From Tritrichomonas musculus (lineage: Eukaryota > Parabasalia > Tritrichomonadida > Tritrichomonadidae): a stretch of DNA of 64,000 nt. This document shows, piece after piece, positions 19,537-30,261 of the stretch (within the stretch, counting starts at the first letter, position 1; every line of letters starts with the position of its first letter). The notes under the pieces are model-generated. The model saw only the letters and a list, made by a program, of their open reading frames with translations, made no database searches and was not told where the DNA came from. Position numbers and translations under genes: made by a program. The DNA lies in contig JAPFFF010000004.1 in the NCBI GenBank assembly GCA_039105265.1, positions 1,984,001-2,048,000 on the forward strand. The letters run 5' to 3'.

Positions 19537-20754
19537 TTATAACTTCGACCAAACACCGTAAGAAAGGCTTCTTGAAGAAATTTGGTTGCCACAATAATAT
19601 AATTCTCCTAAGAAGAAGAAAGGACTGAGGCAAGTGATTGCAAATTTAATCGCAGGAGTTGATAAAAAGAAATCTAATCCAGCTAAAATTGAAATAACAT
19701 GAACTGGAATTGCAAACCTGTGAATATCTGATGATTGAATGAAAGACAAAAAAATTGTGTATGCAAAACAGAAAAAAGAAAGTGGTAAACTTTCAAATAA
19801 AAGGATACATGAGCCAAATATGCATGGAAAGTAAATCATTTCTAATGCATGAATTGCTCTCAAATTTGATATTGATCTTCTTAAGTTAAAATAATAAAAA
19901 AATGGTTTCATTTCAAAAGAATCATTAATCCTACAATTTCTAAGTTCTGACATTGGAATGATAAACTTAGAATAATTTGGGTATCGAATGTTAATAATAA
20001 GAAATACTATAAAAGTAGCAACCCCTATTGATATAATACTATTTACATCTGTTCTTAATGCATATAAAATTAAGTAAACTATAAATAAAATAAACCCTTC
20101 AAATTTTGTAAATGTTGCTAATGTAACAACTGCAATTAACGAAAAATGAAAGTCATAACGATAAAATATAAATGATAAAAGTATTAGACTTAGGAAAAGT
20201 GTATCATATGTTGGAATATTCCGATAAAAAGCAAAGCGAACTGGAAATAAGCAAAATAGCAAGGTTGAATATAATGGGATTTTCGCAATTTTATATGCAA
20301 TTAAAAATCGTTTAAAAATAAGTGAAGATAAAATTGAAAAGATTAATGTATATAACAATTGAGCTAATTGATATTGACCAAATGTGAAAATGTGGAGTAT
20401 CCATAAAATTAGTCGTTGAACTGGAAGTGGGTTTAATACATCTTTGTATGATCTTCCATTATAGTTTTCAGAAATAATATCGCCCTTACCTTTTTCGGAT
20501 GTGATTTTCAAATAAATAACAGGATCACTGCTATCCCAAAAAAGAAATATATTAGAAAAAGATCTTGAGTAGTATTTAAAAGCAATCCATGTTAGAATTG
20601 TTGTTGTAAATGCAAAGATTGAGATTATTAGATCATCTTTATCAATTTTGAGGAAGTTATATATATCTGTTGATTGAATAGGATATATTGATTGCCAAGC
20701 AATTTGTGCTCTAGTGTCTTTGTTTTTATTCTTGTTCTTGTAATAAGAATTCAT
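19537..20754 (-). CDS. Multi-pass membrane protein, GT-C glycosyltransferase-like
   Basis: 405 aa with ATG at 20754. A hydrophilic N-terminus (MNSYYKNKNKNKDTRAQ) is followed by about eight to ten hydrophobic segments from residue 42 to the end. The first luminal loop after helix 1 contains an acidic pair in FWDSSDPVIYLKI, which resembles the D/E-containing first loop of GT-C mannosyltransferases (PIG-V/ALG type). A later F-T-K-F-E-G-F motif and many short helices also suit that class. If correct, it would use dolichol-linked sugar in the ER. No specific family signature is complete, so substrate and even class are tentative. TCATCA lies within 15 bases upstream of the ATG and could be an initiator. 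Confidence 0.5.
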   Translation of the reverse strand: MNSYYKNKNKNKDTRAQIAWQSIYPIQSTDIYNFLKIDKDDLIISIFAFTTTILTWIAFKYYSRSFSNIFLFWDSSDPVIYLKITSEKGKGDIISENYNGRSYKDVLNPLPVQRLILWILHIFTFGQYQLAQLLYTLIFSILSSLIFKRFLIAYKIAKIPLYSTLLFCLFPVRFAFYRNIPTYDTLFLSLILLSFIFYRYDFHFSLIAVVTLATFTKFEGFILFIVYLILYALRTDVNSIISIGVATFIVFLIINIRYPNYSKFIIPMSELRNCRINDSFEMKPFFYYFNLRRSISNLRAIHALEMIYFPCIFGSCILLFESLPLSFFCFAYTIFLSFIQSSDIHRFAIPVHVISILAGLDFFLSTPAIKFAITCLSPFFFLGELYYCGNQISSRSLSYGVWSKL

Positions 20755-21116
20755 TAATGATGATTTAAAAAATCTGTATAATATTTTAAATGATTATTTG
20801 GTCAAATCAATTCTATATTTTAATTTAATGAATATCCTTAAAACTTATGCATATTTTAATATTTTTTTTCAATGGTATTATAAAATGTAATTTGTGTATG
20901 TATATTTTTATATATTAAATAATAAAAAATTAGATAATTAATATATAAAAATCAAGTAATTCTCCTAAGTATATTTTTTTTCTTATTAAACAGCAAATTT
21001 ATTGAGTTAAGTACTTTTTATTTGTAAGATACTATGTTTGTATGATTTAAATAAAAATATAAATTATATAAGATTTTCAAGAAAAAAGTTTTAGTTTAAA
21101 TTAAAGTTAAATGAGC
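20755..21116. other. Intergenic, nothing recognised
   Basis: AT-rich spacer between the GT-C-like gene and the broken LRR-kinase gene. No open frame of note. Confidence 0.6.
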
Positions 21117-23745
21117 TTAGTCCTCAAAAATTTCGATTGTTTTTTGATATTCAGCAATTGATGACTGTAGTAAGAGTTTTTCTGATTCATCGATCGAAAC
21201 GAGTTCAAAGTTATTCTCCTTAAGTTGGCTGCAAATATTGCTGAAGCTTGGTCTTTCATCTGGAATTTGGCTCAAGCAAGCCTCGATCAAGTTTTTGGCA
21301 AAATTAGTGAATTTTGGAGGGAAATCCAGCTTTTTCCCTTGAAGTATCTTTGATCCAGGAACTTGGCCGTTATTTAAAACGAAGAACATCAAAACTCCGA
21401 AAGAGTAAACGTCCACTTTTTCGTTTATTTTTTCATGATTCAAAACTTCAGGCGCCATATAAAAAGCAGTTCCGCATTCTCCAGAAATGGAAGTCATTTC
21501 TTCTGGCGAAAACAATTTTGCAATTCCGAAATCGCAAATTTTAACGTTTCCGTCCTTTGTGACCAGAATATTTCCTGGCTTTAAATCGAGATGGATAATG
21601 TTTTTGGAGTGGACGTATTTCATTCCTTCTGCGATTTGGAAGATCCAGCAAAGAATGTTTATTGTTGAGAAGTCTTTGTTTTTTATTGCATCAGTCATGT
21701 CCTGTTCGCAGAATTCGAGAAGAATGGAAAGTGGGCTTTTGTCATCAATGAATATTCCGTATGTTTTCAAGATATTTGGATGATGAAGTGAATTCAAAAG
21801 TTCGTATTCTTTCACGAACTTTTTGCCTGTTTTTTGATCGATTTTTTTCATCTTTTTCATTACATATATTTGTTCTTGCGTTTTGACAACTTTGTACGTG
21901 ATGCCGGTGCTGCCATAGCCAAGTTCGGTGACGATTCGAAGCTGCTGCATCTCGTTGGCATCGATGATCTTAAATGTATCCATTTGCTCAGCAACTGTCG
22001 TGTTTTCTGAAGATTCAATTGTTTTCTTTAATTTTGAAATCTGGGCTTCAAGATCACGAATGGTTGCTTGCTGCTTATTGTTGAGACTTTCGAGATTTGC
22101 AACTTCGTTTGTTCTGCTCGCAAGGATGGACTGAAGCTCATTATAATTTGAATGCTTTTGTTGTAAATCGCTTTCCAATTCTTGTATCTTTTTCGCTTGA
22201 GAATTGGAGAGCTTCTGTAATTCTTCAAAGTCTTTGGTTTTACTTGCTAGCTGCGCCTTTAGTTCTTGGTTTTCTTTTCTTAAATTATTTGAAATATCAT
22301 GAAATAAATAAATAAAATTGTATTAAAAATGTTTGGTTGGAATTGGATTTAAAATTGTTTTGTTGGAATTTGATTTAAAAATGTTTGGTTGGAATTTGAT
22401 TTAAAAATGTTTGGTTGAAATTTGATTTAAAAATGTTTTGCTGGAATTCGATTTTAAATTGTTTTGTTGAAATTGGTATGTTATTTTTATTAGGCTTATT
22501 ATTTGGTGATGAAGTAATATTCGTGGTTTTAACAGCAGGATTTGGCATTTCATTCCATTTTGAATTATCATTTTCATCCACGAATACCACATTTGATAAA
22601 AACTTGGTAACGATATCGCCTTCCAGTTGTATGCCCTTTTTCACGTAGAATTTAATGTCATCAATTGAGAAACCGCTATAAGAAAGTTTTTTAGCATTTG
22701 GAAACTTGAGATATAAATTACGACAGGTAAAAAAGCAACTATTTAGTTTAATATCTTCGCCCAGAAAAACAATTGAATTAGTATTTTGCAGATTTAATGA
22801 GTAATTATCAGCAAATTTCATGGAAGGAGGAAAAATTAAATTATCTATATTTTTTCTTATTTTAAATGCACATTCTTCAATTCTTTCTAATGATGAATTG
22901 TCTTCAAATGTGATAGAATTTACTTCAATTTTTGAAAAAGCGTATGTTCCAATTCTTTTTATGTATCGGGGAATTGTAACTTCAGTCGCATCACGTCTGC
23001 AAAAAATGAGAGTTTCATTTGACACAAGAAACTTGTTTTCGACATATTGAAAAAGATGATTTTCCGGTGAAACTGTGATATCAACCAAATTATCTGCATA
23101 GTTAAAACATCTTTTATCAAATTTTTGAAGGCCTTTTTGGTATATGCAACTTTTTCAAAGATGGACCAAAAACGTAACCTTCAATTCTTTGGATTTGTGA
23201 AGAATCGTCAAAAAAAATTGACTCTATTTCCATTTCTCTGATTGGGTAACTTTTATAATTTTTTTGAGAACTTGTATGCATGGCGGAATGTGCACTTCTT
23301 TCACATCAGGACGGATGTAAAAAATGGCGTCTTTGCCATATGAATCTTTACCAACGAGAACTTTTTCATAAAAATATTGAAAATGCTGATTTTGAGGAGA
23401 TAATTCAATATCTTCAATAGAATTTATGCTTTTGCAGTAGGAATTGTAAATGTAGACTCCGAGTGTCTCGAGCTTTGGTGGTATTTCAAGTTTTTTAATG
23501 ATTGATCTGCTAAATGCGCCATCTTTGAAAATTTTTACTTCAGAGTCTGGAGAAAATGTAATTGAATCAAAATTACCTGAAAATGCATCTTTTTCAATTG
23601 AAATAACTTTGTAATTTTTATCTTGAAATTGAGCATAGCTCGGAATCACTAGTGAGCCAGTGGACACTTGACATTTAATTAATAATGCAGTTTCTTCTTG
23701 TTTATTTATGTAAAATGTAAAATTTTCTTGAGTTACAGAGATCAT
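21117..23745 (-). pseudogene. BspA-like LRR / coiled-coil / protein kinase gene, broken by frameshifts
   Basis: Three pieces on one strand, in different frames, read as one ancestral protein. Piece 1 (23745-23224, MISVTQENFTFYINKQ) and piece 2 (about 23088-22375) carry BspA/TpLRR repeats (x-I-x-I-P-x-x-v-x-x-I-x-x-x-A-F). Piece 3 (about 22322-21117) carries a coiled coil, then a kinase with ELGYGSTG, VMKK, HLDLKPGN, DFG and APE. The frame changes at a 7-T run near 23260, at an A5 stretch (T5 on the + strand) near 23125, and at a 26-bp minisatellite (22331-22476), followed by an in-frame TAA at 22323. Correcting for these, the peptide between pieces keeps LRR character (DDSSQIQRIEGYVFGPSLKK), so the breaks are recent or are assembly errors. 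The kinase has HLD instead of HRD. Such LRR-kinase fusions are typical of trichomonads. Confidence 0.75.
22331..22476. repeat. 26-bp minisatellite between LRR and kinase parts
   Basis: About 5.6 copies of a unit like GTTTGGTTGGAATTTGATTT start at 22331, 22357, 22383, 22409, 22435 and 22461. The 26-bp period is not a multiple of three, so each gain or loss of a unit shifts the downstream frame. The LRR piece ends inside the array. The kinase frame has a TAA just beyond it. Confidence 0.9.
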
Positions 23746-26700
23746 TTTGTTTTCTAAACTTATAGAAAATTTTGAATGTGTTTACAAAAAGTGGAGAAAA
23801 GGTTGCTTTTTCTATAAATGGTTTATAATAAGAGGAGGGTCAACTTTATTTTTAACACAAAAACTCATAGTATAATTGGTTTGGATTTTTCATAAGTGTA
23901 TATAATATTTAATATAATATATAATAGTTTTTCTATCTAAAATATCTCTATAATTTATTTATATTATTGAGATAAAAATGTTTTATTCCAAATTAATCGA
24001 ATTTGAATGCCTATTCAAATATTTTTTCTCTCAATTTTTTCTTTTCAAATTTTAGTTTTATTGTTTTACAAATTTTCCTTGATTGGATATTAATATTTTA
24101 TAAATATTCTTGCATATTTAATCATGTATATAGATTTAAAAAATAATTACTCATACGGTATTTTAAATCAATTTATATATTTGCTTGGGAGAATGTATAA
24201 AACTAATGATCGAGCGTAACTTATCATGACTCTAATAAAAAATTGGTAGTTAGGATTTGAGATTTAGTCAAATAAATAGATTTATTATACGCATTTATAT
24301 CTTATATATTGTTTTAGAATGATTTGGTGTGTTGAATTTGGGGCAATGTTTGATTTAATAGCATCAGTAATTATTTCAAAAAACTGATTATATCTCAGCC
24401 ATTTTGTAAAAATATTGAATCTCGCATGGTTTATTCTAATTATATTAGCGGATACTTTTAAATCATCATTTGATCTATCTTGAATTATTTGAAATTGAGA
24501 ATCTCCAATTTTCATCGATTGCCCTTAATCAAATCATAAAAGTAATATTTATATATAATTGTTTTTATATTATTTATAAATAAAATAAAATTTTGAATTT
24601 ATTAATTACATAACGCAAAAAAAGGAAAACAATGAGAAAAAATTGCAAATTCAATTAGTTGACTCTCCTCTTTATAATATTAATTATGAGCTGCAAAAAA
24701 TGTGATTCCTATCAATATGTATGCCATAACGTTAAATATATTAAAATATTGATGATAATAATAATTTAATCTTTCAAATATTATTAATTAATCAAAGTAA
24801 TTTCTGGACAAATATAAATACATAGGATATTTAAATTCTTTTCAAATAGAAATAAAGAAATTGAAGAAAAAATAAAAATCTGTGTTGAAGCATTCAAGAT
24901 ATTAGTTCAATATATTCATCATAAAAAGGTGAAAATTGATTAGCATTTAAAAAAACATATATTTAATACTTACTGTTCAACCTTTCCTTTGTTATTGAAA
25001 TAAATATGATGATATTAAAAAATATTTTTTTGGATAAAGAAAAACTTTTATTGAAGCATTGAAATGAAATAAAATTGGGCATGAGAGCTGTTAATGTTTG
25101 TTAATATAATGAATTTAATCAAATTTGCGTAAAAATAGATAAAAAAGATTATTTTGGTTATCAATATTTATTTAGAGATGCATTTCAATTCTTCTTCAAT
25201 TTTGTATTATTTTGTTTGTAAAAAAGAATTTAGCAATTATCAAGAATAAATGTTTTTTTGCTAGAAATTGGCAAAAAAAAATAAAAAAAAAAAAAAAAAA
25301 AAACGCAATTGATAAAGTCATCTTTAATGAGTTTTCAACCAAAATTCTTCTTTTTGCAATGTTCATGGATTTTTTATATATTGAAAAAATCATGGATGCT
25401 GGTGATAACAAGAATAGGCATGTTTTATATGTCATAAGCTATGCAGAGGTATCCAAAATATTTCTTTAAATAAGAGATCATCGACAAGAATCATTTTCTT
25501 CAAGATGGCGATCTATCATCACCCGTTAATTCAAGCTGTCAAATATACACTTTGGAAGTTCAGCAGAATAGCATTGTAATCAAGTTTCATTTGCCTGATT
25601 AGTTGTCTGATAAAGTAATATCATTGTTTTCAATGTCATGAGAACATGGATTTGTTGTCAATGAAAAAAAATTTGTGTCTTTTTGTAAGTGAAAAAATCT
25701 ATGAATATCAAGTTTGAACATGTAAAATGAGCAGCTGTTATAGATGCTTGTCAAGGTGTCTTACTTTTGAGGTTTCTTTTCTATTTTCTAGTTGATCATG
25801 TAGAGAAAAATCTTACTTTTTTTTTTTCTAAAAATTGTTGTGAATTCTTTTTCGACTTTGGTCTCTGCAAAGATACTTAATTCACCAATAGAAATGGCAA
25901 CCACTGAAGTAACGGTAATTTACAGCCTACAAAATAACTGTTTTCATCTGTTCATAAAACAGTTCTAAACAATTCAAATTAACCAATACATCAAGATATT
26001 AAGATACAATCTAGTTCACAAACTCATGAAAAATCCACATTTAGTAATTCACTGCATTTTGATTGATTTTTTATCAGGATTAAAATCATGTCATTTAACA
26101 TAAAAATACACGTTTACTTAAATAATAACTTTTCATTTAATTATATTTTTTTTTACATTGTTTTGGCTTCAAATGTGAAAAGTTATAAGTTTTTTATAAT
26201 TAGCATTTTTATTGTGGTTGTTGTTGATTAAATGCAATCTATTTTTCCAAATGATATCTTTTTAATTAAAATACATTTTTACCTGAGTTTGTTGAAAACA
26301 ATTCAATCATTGATTAATTCAAATATATTGACAATAAAAAATTAAATACTTTTTAACTCTAAAAATCATACAGCATTCAAAAAGTGTTGTAAATATACAA
26401 GTTGTGAGTTTCTTTATCAGCAAAAAGTAGTAAATGTATAAATACCATTGTAATTGTTTGATGAAAAAAATTCAAATGTAATTTATACATTTTATCGCAT
26501 TGTTTTAAAAAAGTTTTCATTAAGTTCATATTCATGATGAGCTGATATTTTTTTGTGAAGAATATTTAGATTTGAGAGGATTTGTCAAATCCATTTTCTC
26601 CAATTTTTTTGTTAAAAAAATCTAATAATTAATGTAATATAATCTTAAATATTAGTTAAAACCACGTTTAAAAGTACCGATAATATTTGATTAGATTAAT

Positions 26701-26824
26701 TTTTTATTCCATTCAAAAATTTGAATGAAAAGAAAAAAACATTGAATTTATAAAATACACAAATAAAAAATTTTTTTAGAAAGACTCATATCATTTTATT
26801 ATTAATCATTTATTTGATTGGATA
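23746..26824. other. Gene-poor region with possible decayed coding sequence
   Basis: About 3.1 kb, mostly AT-rich. A 76-codon reverse frame (24285-24515, MKIGDSQFQI) has an ATG and mixed codons but no recognised domain. From about 25200 to 26000 the forward strand is less AT-rich and shows peptide-like fragments in shifting frames (IMDAGDNKNRHVLYVISYAE near 25390-25450). This suggests an old, unidentified relic. An A-run of over 20 bases sits near 25282-25303. I cannot name anything here. Confidence 0.4.
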
Positions 26825-28732
26825 ATGAATACGGTTAAGTACAACTTCAACCAAACGCATGATTTCCTTCCTGAAATCTCATCTGAAGAAATAATACCAA
26901 ACATCAATGGTAACAAATTTGGAAGAATCACTGAAAACAGAAGAGTGATCAATATTTCAGTCAGGATTAAGAATTGTTCATCTTCACAATCAACCAAAAA
27001 AGGTCAAAAGAATCATATTGAAAATAATCAATTCTCATTGAAAAGAAGAGCATCATCATTCCACCTCAATCACAATGAGAAATACTTCAAATTAAATGAA
27101 TCCATAACAAATCCAGAATTGTTAATTCCAAATGAGAAAAAAAGCTCATCAGCATCATCTACAATTTTCCACAAAAACGCACTTTGCGTTCTTTTCATTG
27201 AAGATTCTAAAGGAAGAAGAGAATATGCAAGAACAGAAGTCATTTGGAACCAAGACGAGCCAAATTGGGTGAAATCATTTACATTAGAAATATCACAAGA
27301 AGTTAAAGAAGTTCTAAACTTTGAGATTTACGAAGTCGTTTCAAGCAACAGAAACATTGAACAACAAAAATATTTAGCAAATTCAACTGTTGATTTGAAA
27401 GTGCTACTACAGTCATACAATCATTATGTTCAAGCGCCACTTTTAGCACAAAATTCAAATGAAACATCAGCATATCTTGACATCAACTTCTATGAATTAA
27501 AGCCAAATGTTGAAGGTTCGTACATCTTTTGTTTCAGGGCGAATGAATTCAATTCACCTACAAGAATCATCAAGTCTCCACGACCTTACTTCATTATCAA
27601 AAGAGTGAATGAATGCTCCAATCATTACATGAATGTTTACAAATCAGAAGTCGTGAAGCATCTTCAAAATAAAACAGCAGAATGGAATAACGTTTGCTTG
27701 AATCTGCAGGCTCTTTGTGGTGGTGATCTCGACCTTCCATTACGAATCGCACTTCATGATTACATGTCAACAAAGCATGTGAACAACAAAAACGGTTTCA
27801 TTGATACAACATTACGAAGATTGATTGAAAACAAAGATTTCGATTTCATTGATAACTCAGGAAAAGTAACGGCTCATTTTCATGTCGAACTTCTTTCCAA
27901 AATTGAAAAGCCTTGTTACTTTGATTTCAAATTGAAAGGAATGAAAATCCATCCAATTCTTGCCGTTGATTTTTCGGGCACAAAAATCAACTATGTCGAT
28001 TCAAATCGATTCCTTCATTTCGACAACGGACCATTCTCGTATGTTGCAGCAATCAGTGAAGTTTACGACTCATTGCATCAGTTGGTTCAGGGCCAATCAT
28101 TCACCGGATACGCGTTTGCAGATTTCAAAGGATCAAAAGTTGTTCCTCTTTCGGGCGATTTCAAGAAAGAGAAAGCTGCAAGCAAGGTCAAAATGCAGAA
28201 CATAAGAGATGTTGGCTCGTACAGTCCAAGAAGTCGCATTATCAAGCCAATTCAAGATGAAAATAATGAAAGAATCACTTGTAACTCGTCAATCAAGTCA
28301 ATCATTGATTGTTACAACTACACAAAACATCACATCACTTATCCTGAACATTCTCTTCTGGAGCCACTTGTTGTCAAAGCAATAAAAGATGCCCAAAGTC
28401 GTTTTCAAAATGACGGAACAATTTCGCTGCTCGTTGTCGTTGCAAACGGTGTCTTTAAGGATTTGCAAAAAGCAATAAATAAGCTCGTTGAAGCGTCAAA
28501 TGCTCCTTTGATAACTTTGTTCGTTTTGATGTATGGAATGAGAATGGACATTTATGATAACATCGTTCGAAGAAATGGAAAGTTGGTCGATGGATTGGGT
28601 AATAAATCAAATAGAAAGCTCGCTGAAGTTGTCATATATTCAGACGGTAATATGTTTTGTGAACAAAGAATGGATTCTGAAGTCGTGCCATCAATTGAAC
28701 AAATGGCAACTGAATATTTTAGATCAATTTGA
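26825..28732 (+). CDS. Copine-like protein (C2-C2-vWA)
   Basis: 635 aa with ATG at 26825. After a Ser/Lys-rich lead, two C2-like regions are visible. The first (to about 230) contains WNQDEPNWVKSFTLEI followed by LNFEIYEV, the typical C2 strand pair. The second runs over about 235-360. The C-terminal half (about 370-630) is the copine-type von Willebrand A domain: ILAVDFSGTK replaces the usual x-x-I-D-F-T-x-S-N, followed by NRFLHFDNGPFSYVAAISEV and IIDCYNYTKHHITYPEHSLLEPLV. Copines bind acidic phospholipids in response to calcium and recruit partners to membranes. The Asp pattern of the C2 loops is thin, so calcium dependence is uncertain. TCAT initiator-like motifs lie 10-40 bases upstream of the start. 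Confidence 0.8.
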   Translation: MNTVKYNFNQTHDFLPEISSEEIIPNINGNKFGRITENRRVINISVRIKNCSSSQSTKKGQKNHIENNQFSLKRRASSFHLNHNEKYFKLNESITNPELLIPNEKKSSSASSTIFHKNALCVLFIEDSKGRREYARTEVIWNQDEPNWVKSFTLEISQEVKEVLNFEIYEVVSSNRNIEQQKYLANSTVDLKVLLQSYNHYVQAPLLAQNSNETSAYLDINFYELKPNVEGSYIFCFRANEFNSPTRIIKSPRPYFIIKRVNECSNHYMNVYKSEVVKHLQNKTAEWNNVCLNLQALCGGDLDLPLRIALHDYMSTKHVNNKNGFIDTTLRRLIENKDFDFIDNSGKVTAHFHVELLSKIEKPCYFDFKLKGMKIHPILAVDFSGTKINYVDSNRFLHFDNGPFSYVAAISEVYDSLHQLVQGQSFTGYAFADFKGSKVVPLSGDFKKEKAASKVKMQNIRDVGSYSPRSRIIKPIQDENNERITCNSSIKSIIDCYNYTKHHITYPEHSLLEPLVVKAIKDAQSRFQNDGTISLLVVVANGVFKDLQKAINKLVEASNAPLITLFVLMYGMRMDIYDNIVRRNGKLVDGLGNKSNRKLAEVVIYSDGNMFCEQRMDSEVVPSIEQMATEYFRSI

Positions 28733-29135
28733 AAAATAATAACGATCTAATTTTTTTTAATAAATAGAAAATAATCAATATCTGATCTGTAAAATATTAT
28801 GTTTTTCATTAAAAAACTTAAATCATTATCGTTAGATAATATTAAATTTTTCAATAAAACGATGATGATAACGATAAATAATTTTCATATAATGTTATGA
28901 AAAAAATCAATTGCATTTTTCAAATGTAAAAAAAATTTAATTTTTTTTTTATTAGGAGTTTTTAAAATAATAATTTAATATTTTTTGAAATTTGTTTTAA
29001 TTATTTGTTTAAAAATAAATTTTAAATAAAATGTTGATATTTTTTAATTTTGTTTTTGATGTATAATCATTTTTTTTTTCATTTGATAAAAATTAAAAAC
29101 ATTTTCATCGTTATCATTTTCATTTTTAGAATAAA
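28733..29135. other. Intergenic with upstream initiator of the deaminase gene
   Basis: About 400 bp of AT-rich spacer. Near its end TCATTTTCATTTTT (29114-29127) supplies one or two initiator-like motifs 9-22 bases before the cytidine deaminase start. Nothing else is recognised. Confidence 0.5.
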
Positions 29136-29549
29136 ATGTCTCAAGCAACTGACGCTGAAGTTCAAAAAATGTTCGAAGTAGCTAACAAAGCTAAAGAAAA
29201 TTCATATTCACCATACTCTAAGTTCCGTGTTGGAGCTGCAATTTTATGCAAAGATGGATCAATATTCCCAGGAACAAATGTTGAAAATTGCTCATATCCT
29301 GTTGCAACTTGTGCTGAGCGTGGTGCAATATCATGTGCAATTGCTCATGGTCACAGAGACTTTAAATCTATCCTCATTACATCTGACATAAAAGATGACT
29401 TCATCACCCCATGCGGATTTTGCAGACAAGCCATAGTTGAATTTGGAAACCTTGAAGTTATCTTAACACAAGCATGTGGAAAAATGAAGAAGATGCATAT
29501 CGCTGACTTATTGCCAATGGCCTTTACACCAGCAGATCTTACAAAATAA
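29136..29549 (+). CDS. CDA: Cytidine deaminase
   Basis: 137 aa, the usual length for homotetrameric cytidine deaminases. It converts cytidine or deoxycytidine to uridine or deoxyuridine in pyrimidine salvage, in the cytosol. Motifs are complete: SPYSKFRVGAA near the N-terminus, NVENCSYP, the catalytic C59-A-E61 (zinc ligand and proton-shuttling Glu), and P-C93-G-F-C96-R-Q giving the other two zinc cysteines. It is therefore a three-Cys type enzyme and should be active. Trichomonads are known to rely on salvage for pyrimidines, so the gene is expected. An initiator-like TCATTTTT lies 9-16 bases before the ATG. The stop overlaps a TAAA. Confidence 0.95.
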   Translation: MSQATDAEVQKMFEVANKAKENSYSPYSKFRVGAAILCKDGSIFPGTNVENCSYPVATCAERGAISCAIAHGHRDFKSILITSDIKDDFITPCGFCRQAIVEFGNLEVILTQACGKMKKMHIADLLPMAFTPADLTK

Positions 29550-29723
29550 AGAGCATTATGTTCCTTCTCTCTTTTTTTTTTTTTTTTATTTAATATCATT
29601 AAATATTTTTTTCTTAGCCTTTACTCTAAAAAAAAAAAAAAAAAAGGATATTTAAATGATGATTATTAAGATATTGATTAATTGTGTAATAGATAAAATA
29701 AGCAAAAATAGAAAGTAACTATT

Positions 29724-30110
29724 TTATTTAATGGCAATAAGTTCAATTTCGAAAATGAGTGTTGCCTTTGCTGGGATGACAGGTGGGAATCCACGTTCAC
29801 CATATGCATATTCGTAATCGATTGTAAATTTGGCAACTTCACCAACTTTCATTGTAGCAACACCAAGGCTCCAGCCGGAGATAACGCCTTGTCCAATTGT
29901 AAAAACGAAAGGTTGATTACGGTCACGTGAAGAATCGAACTTTTTGCCATCAAGAAGAGTTCCAACATAATGGCATTCAACTGTTTGTCCCTTTTTTGGA
30001 ATAGGGCCATTTCCTTCCTTTAATATTTCTTTCTTGACTTTACCATCGCTTGTGATATCGATTTGAGTGCAAAAAGCAGATGCGATCAAAAATGTAAGAA
30101 ACGCAAACAT
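29724..30110 (-). CDS. FKBP-type peptidyl-prolyl isomerase with signal peptide
   Basis: 128 aa with ATG at 30110. A short signal peptide (MFAFLTFLIASAFC) is followed by a single FKBP domain of about 105 residues. The residues lining the FK506/substrate pocket are kept: Y in ECHYVGTL, FDSS, FTIGQGVISGW, Y in DYEYAYGERG, and the FEIEL strand. It should catalyse proline cis-trans isomerisation in the ER or secretory pathway, or outside the cell. No KDEL-type retention signal is present (it ends LIAIK). It converges with the cytidine deaminase gene, with poly(T)/poly(A) between their ends. Confidence 0.92.
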   Translation of the reverse strand: MFAFLTFLIASAFCTQIDITSDGKVKKEILKEGNGPIPKKGQTVECHYVGTLLDGKKFDSSRDRNQPFVFTIGQGVISGWSLGVATMKVGEVAKFTIDYEYAYGERGFPPVIPAKATLIFEIELIAIK

Positions 30111-30261
30111 TTATAATTGCAATTTTTTTTCATATAACATTTCATTAAAAAAGATAAAGAGCAAATAATATTTTAAAAAAACATTATTTTTTTTTTTTAG
30201 GAATGAAAAAAAAAAAAAAGTCAGACAAGATCATTTACTACAATTGATCAGTTATCTCTAT

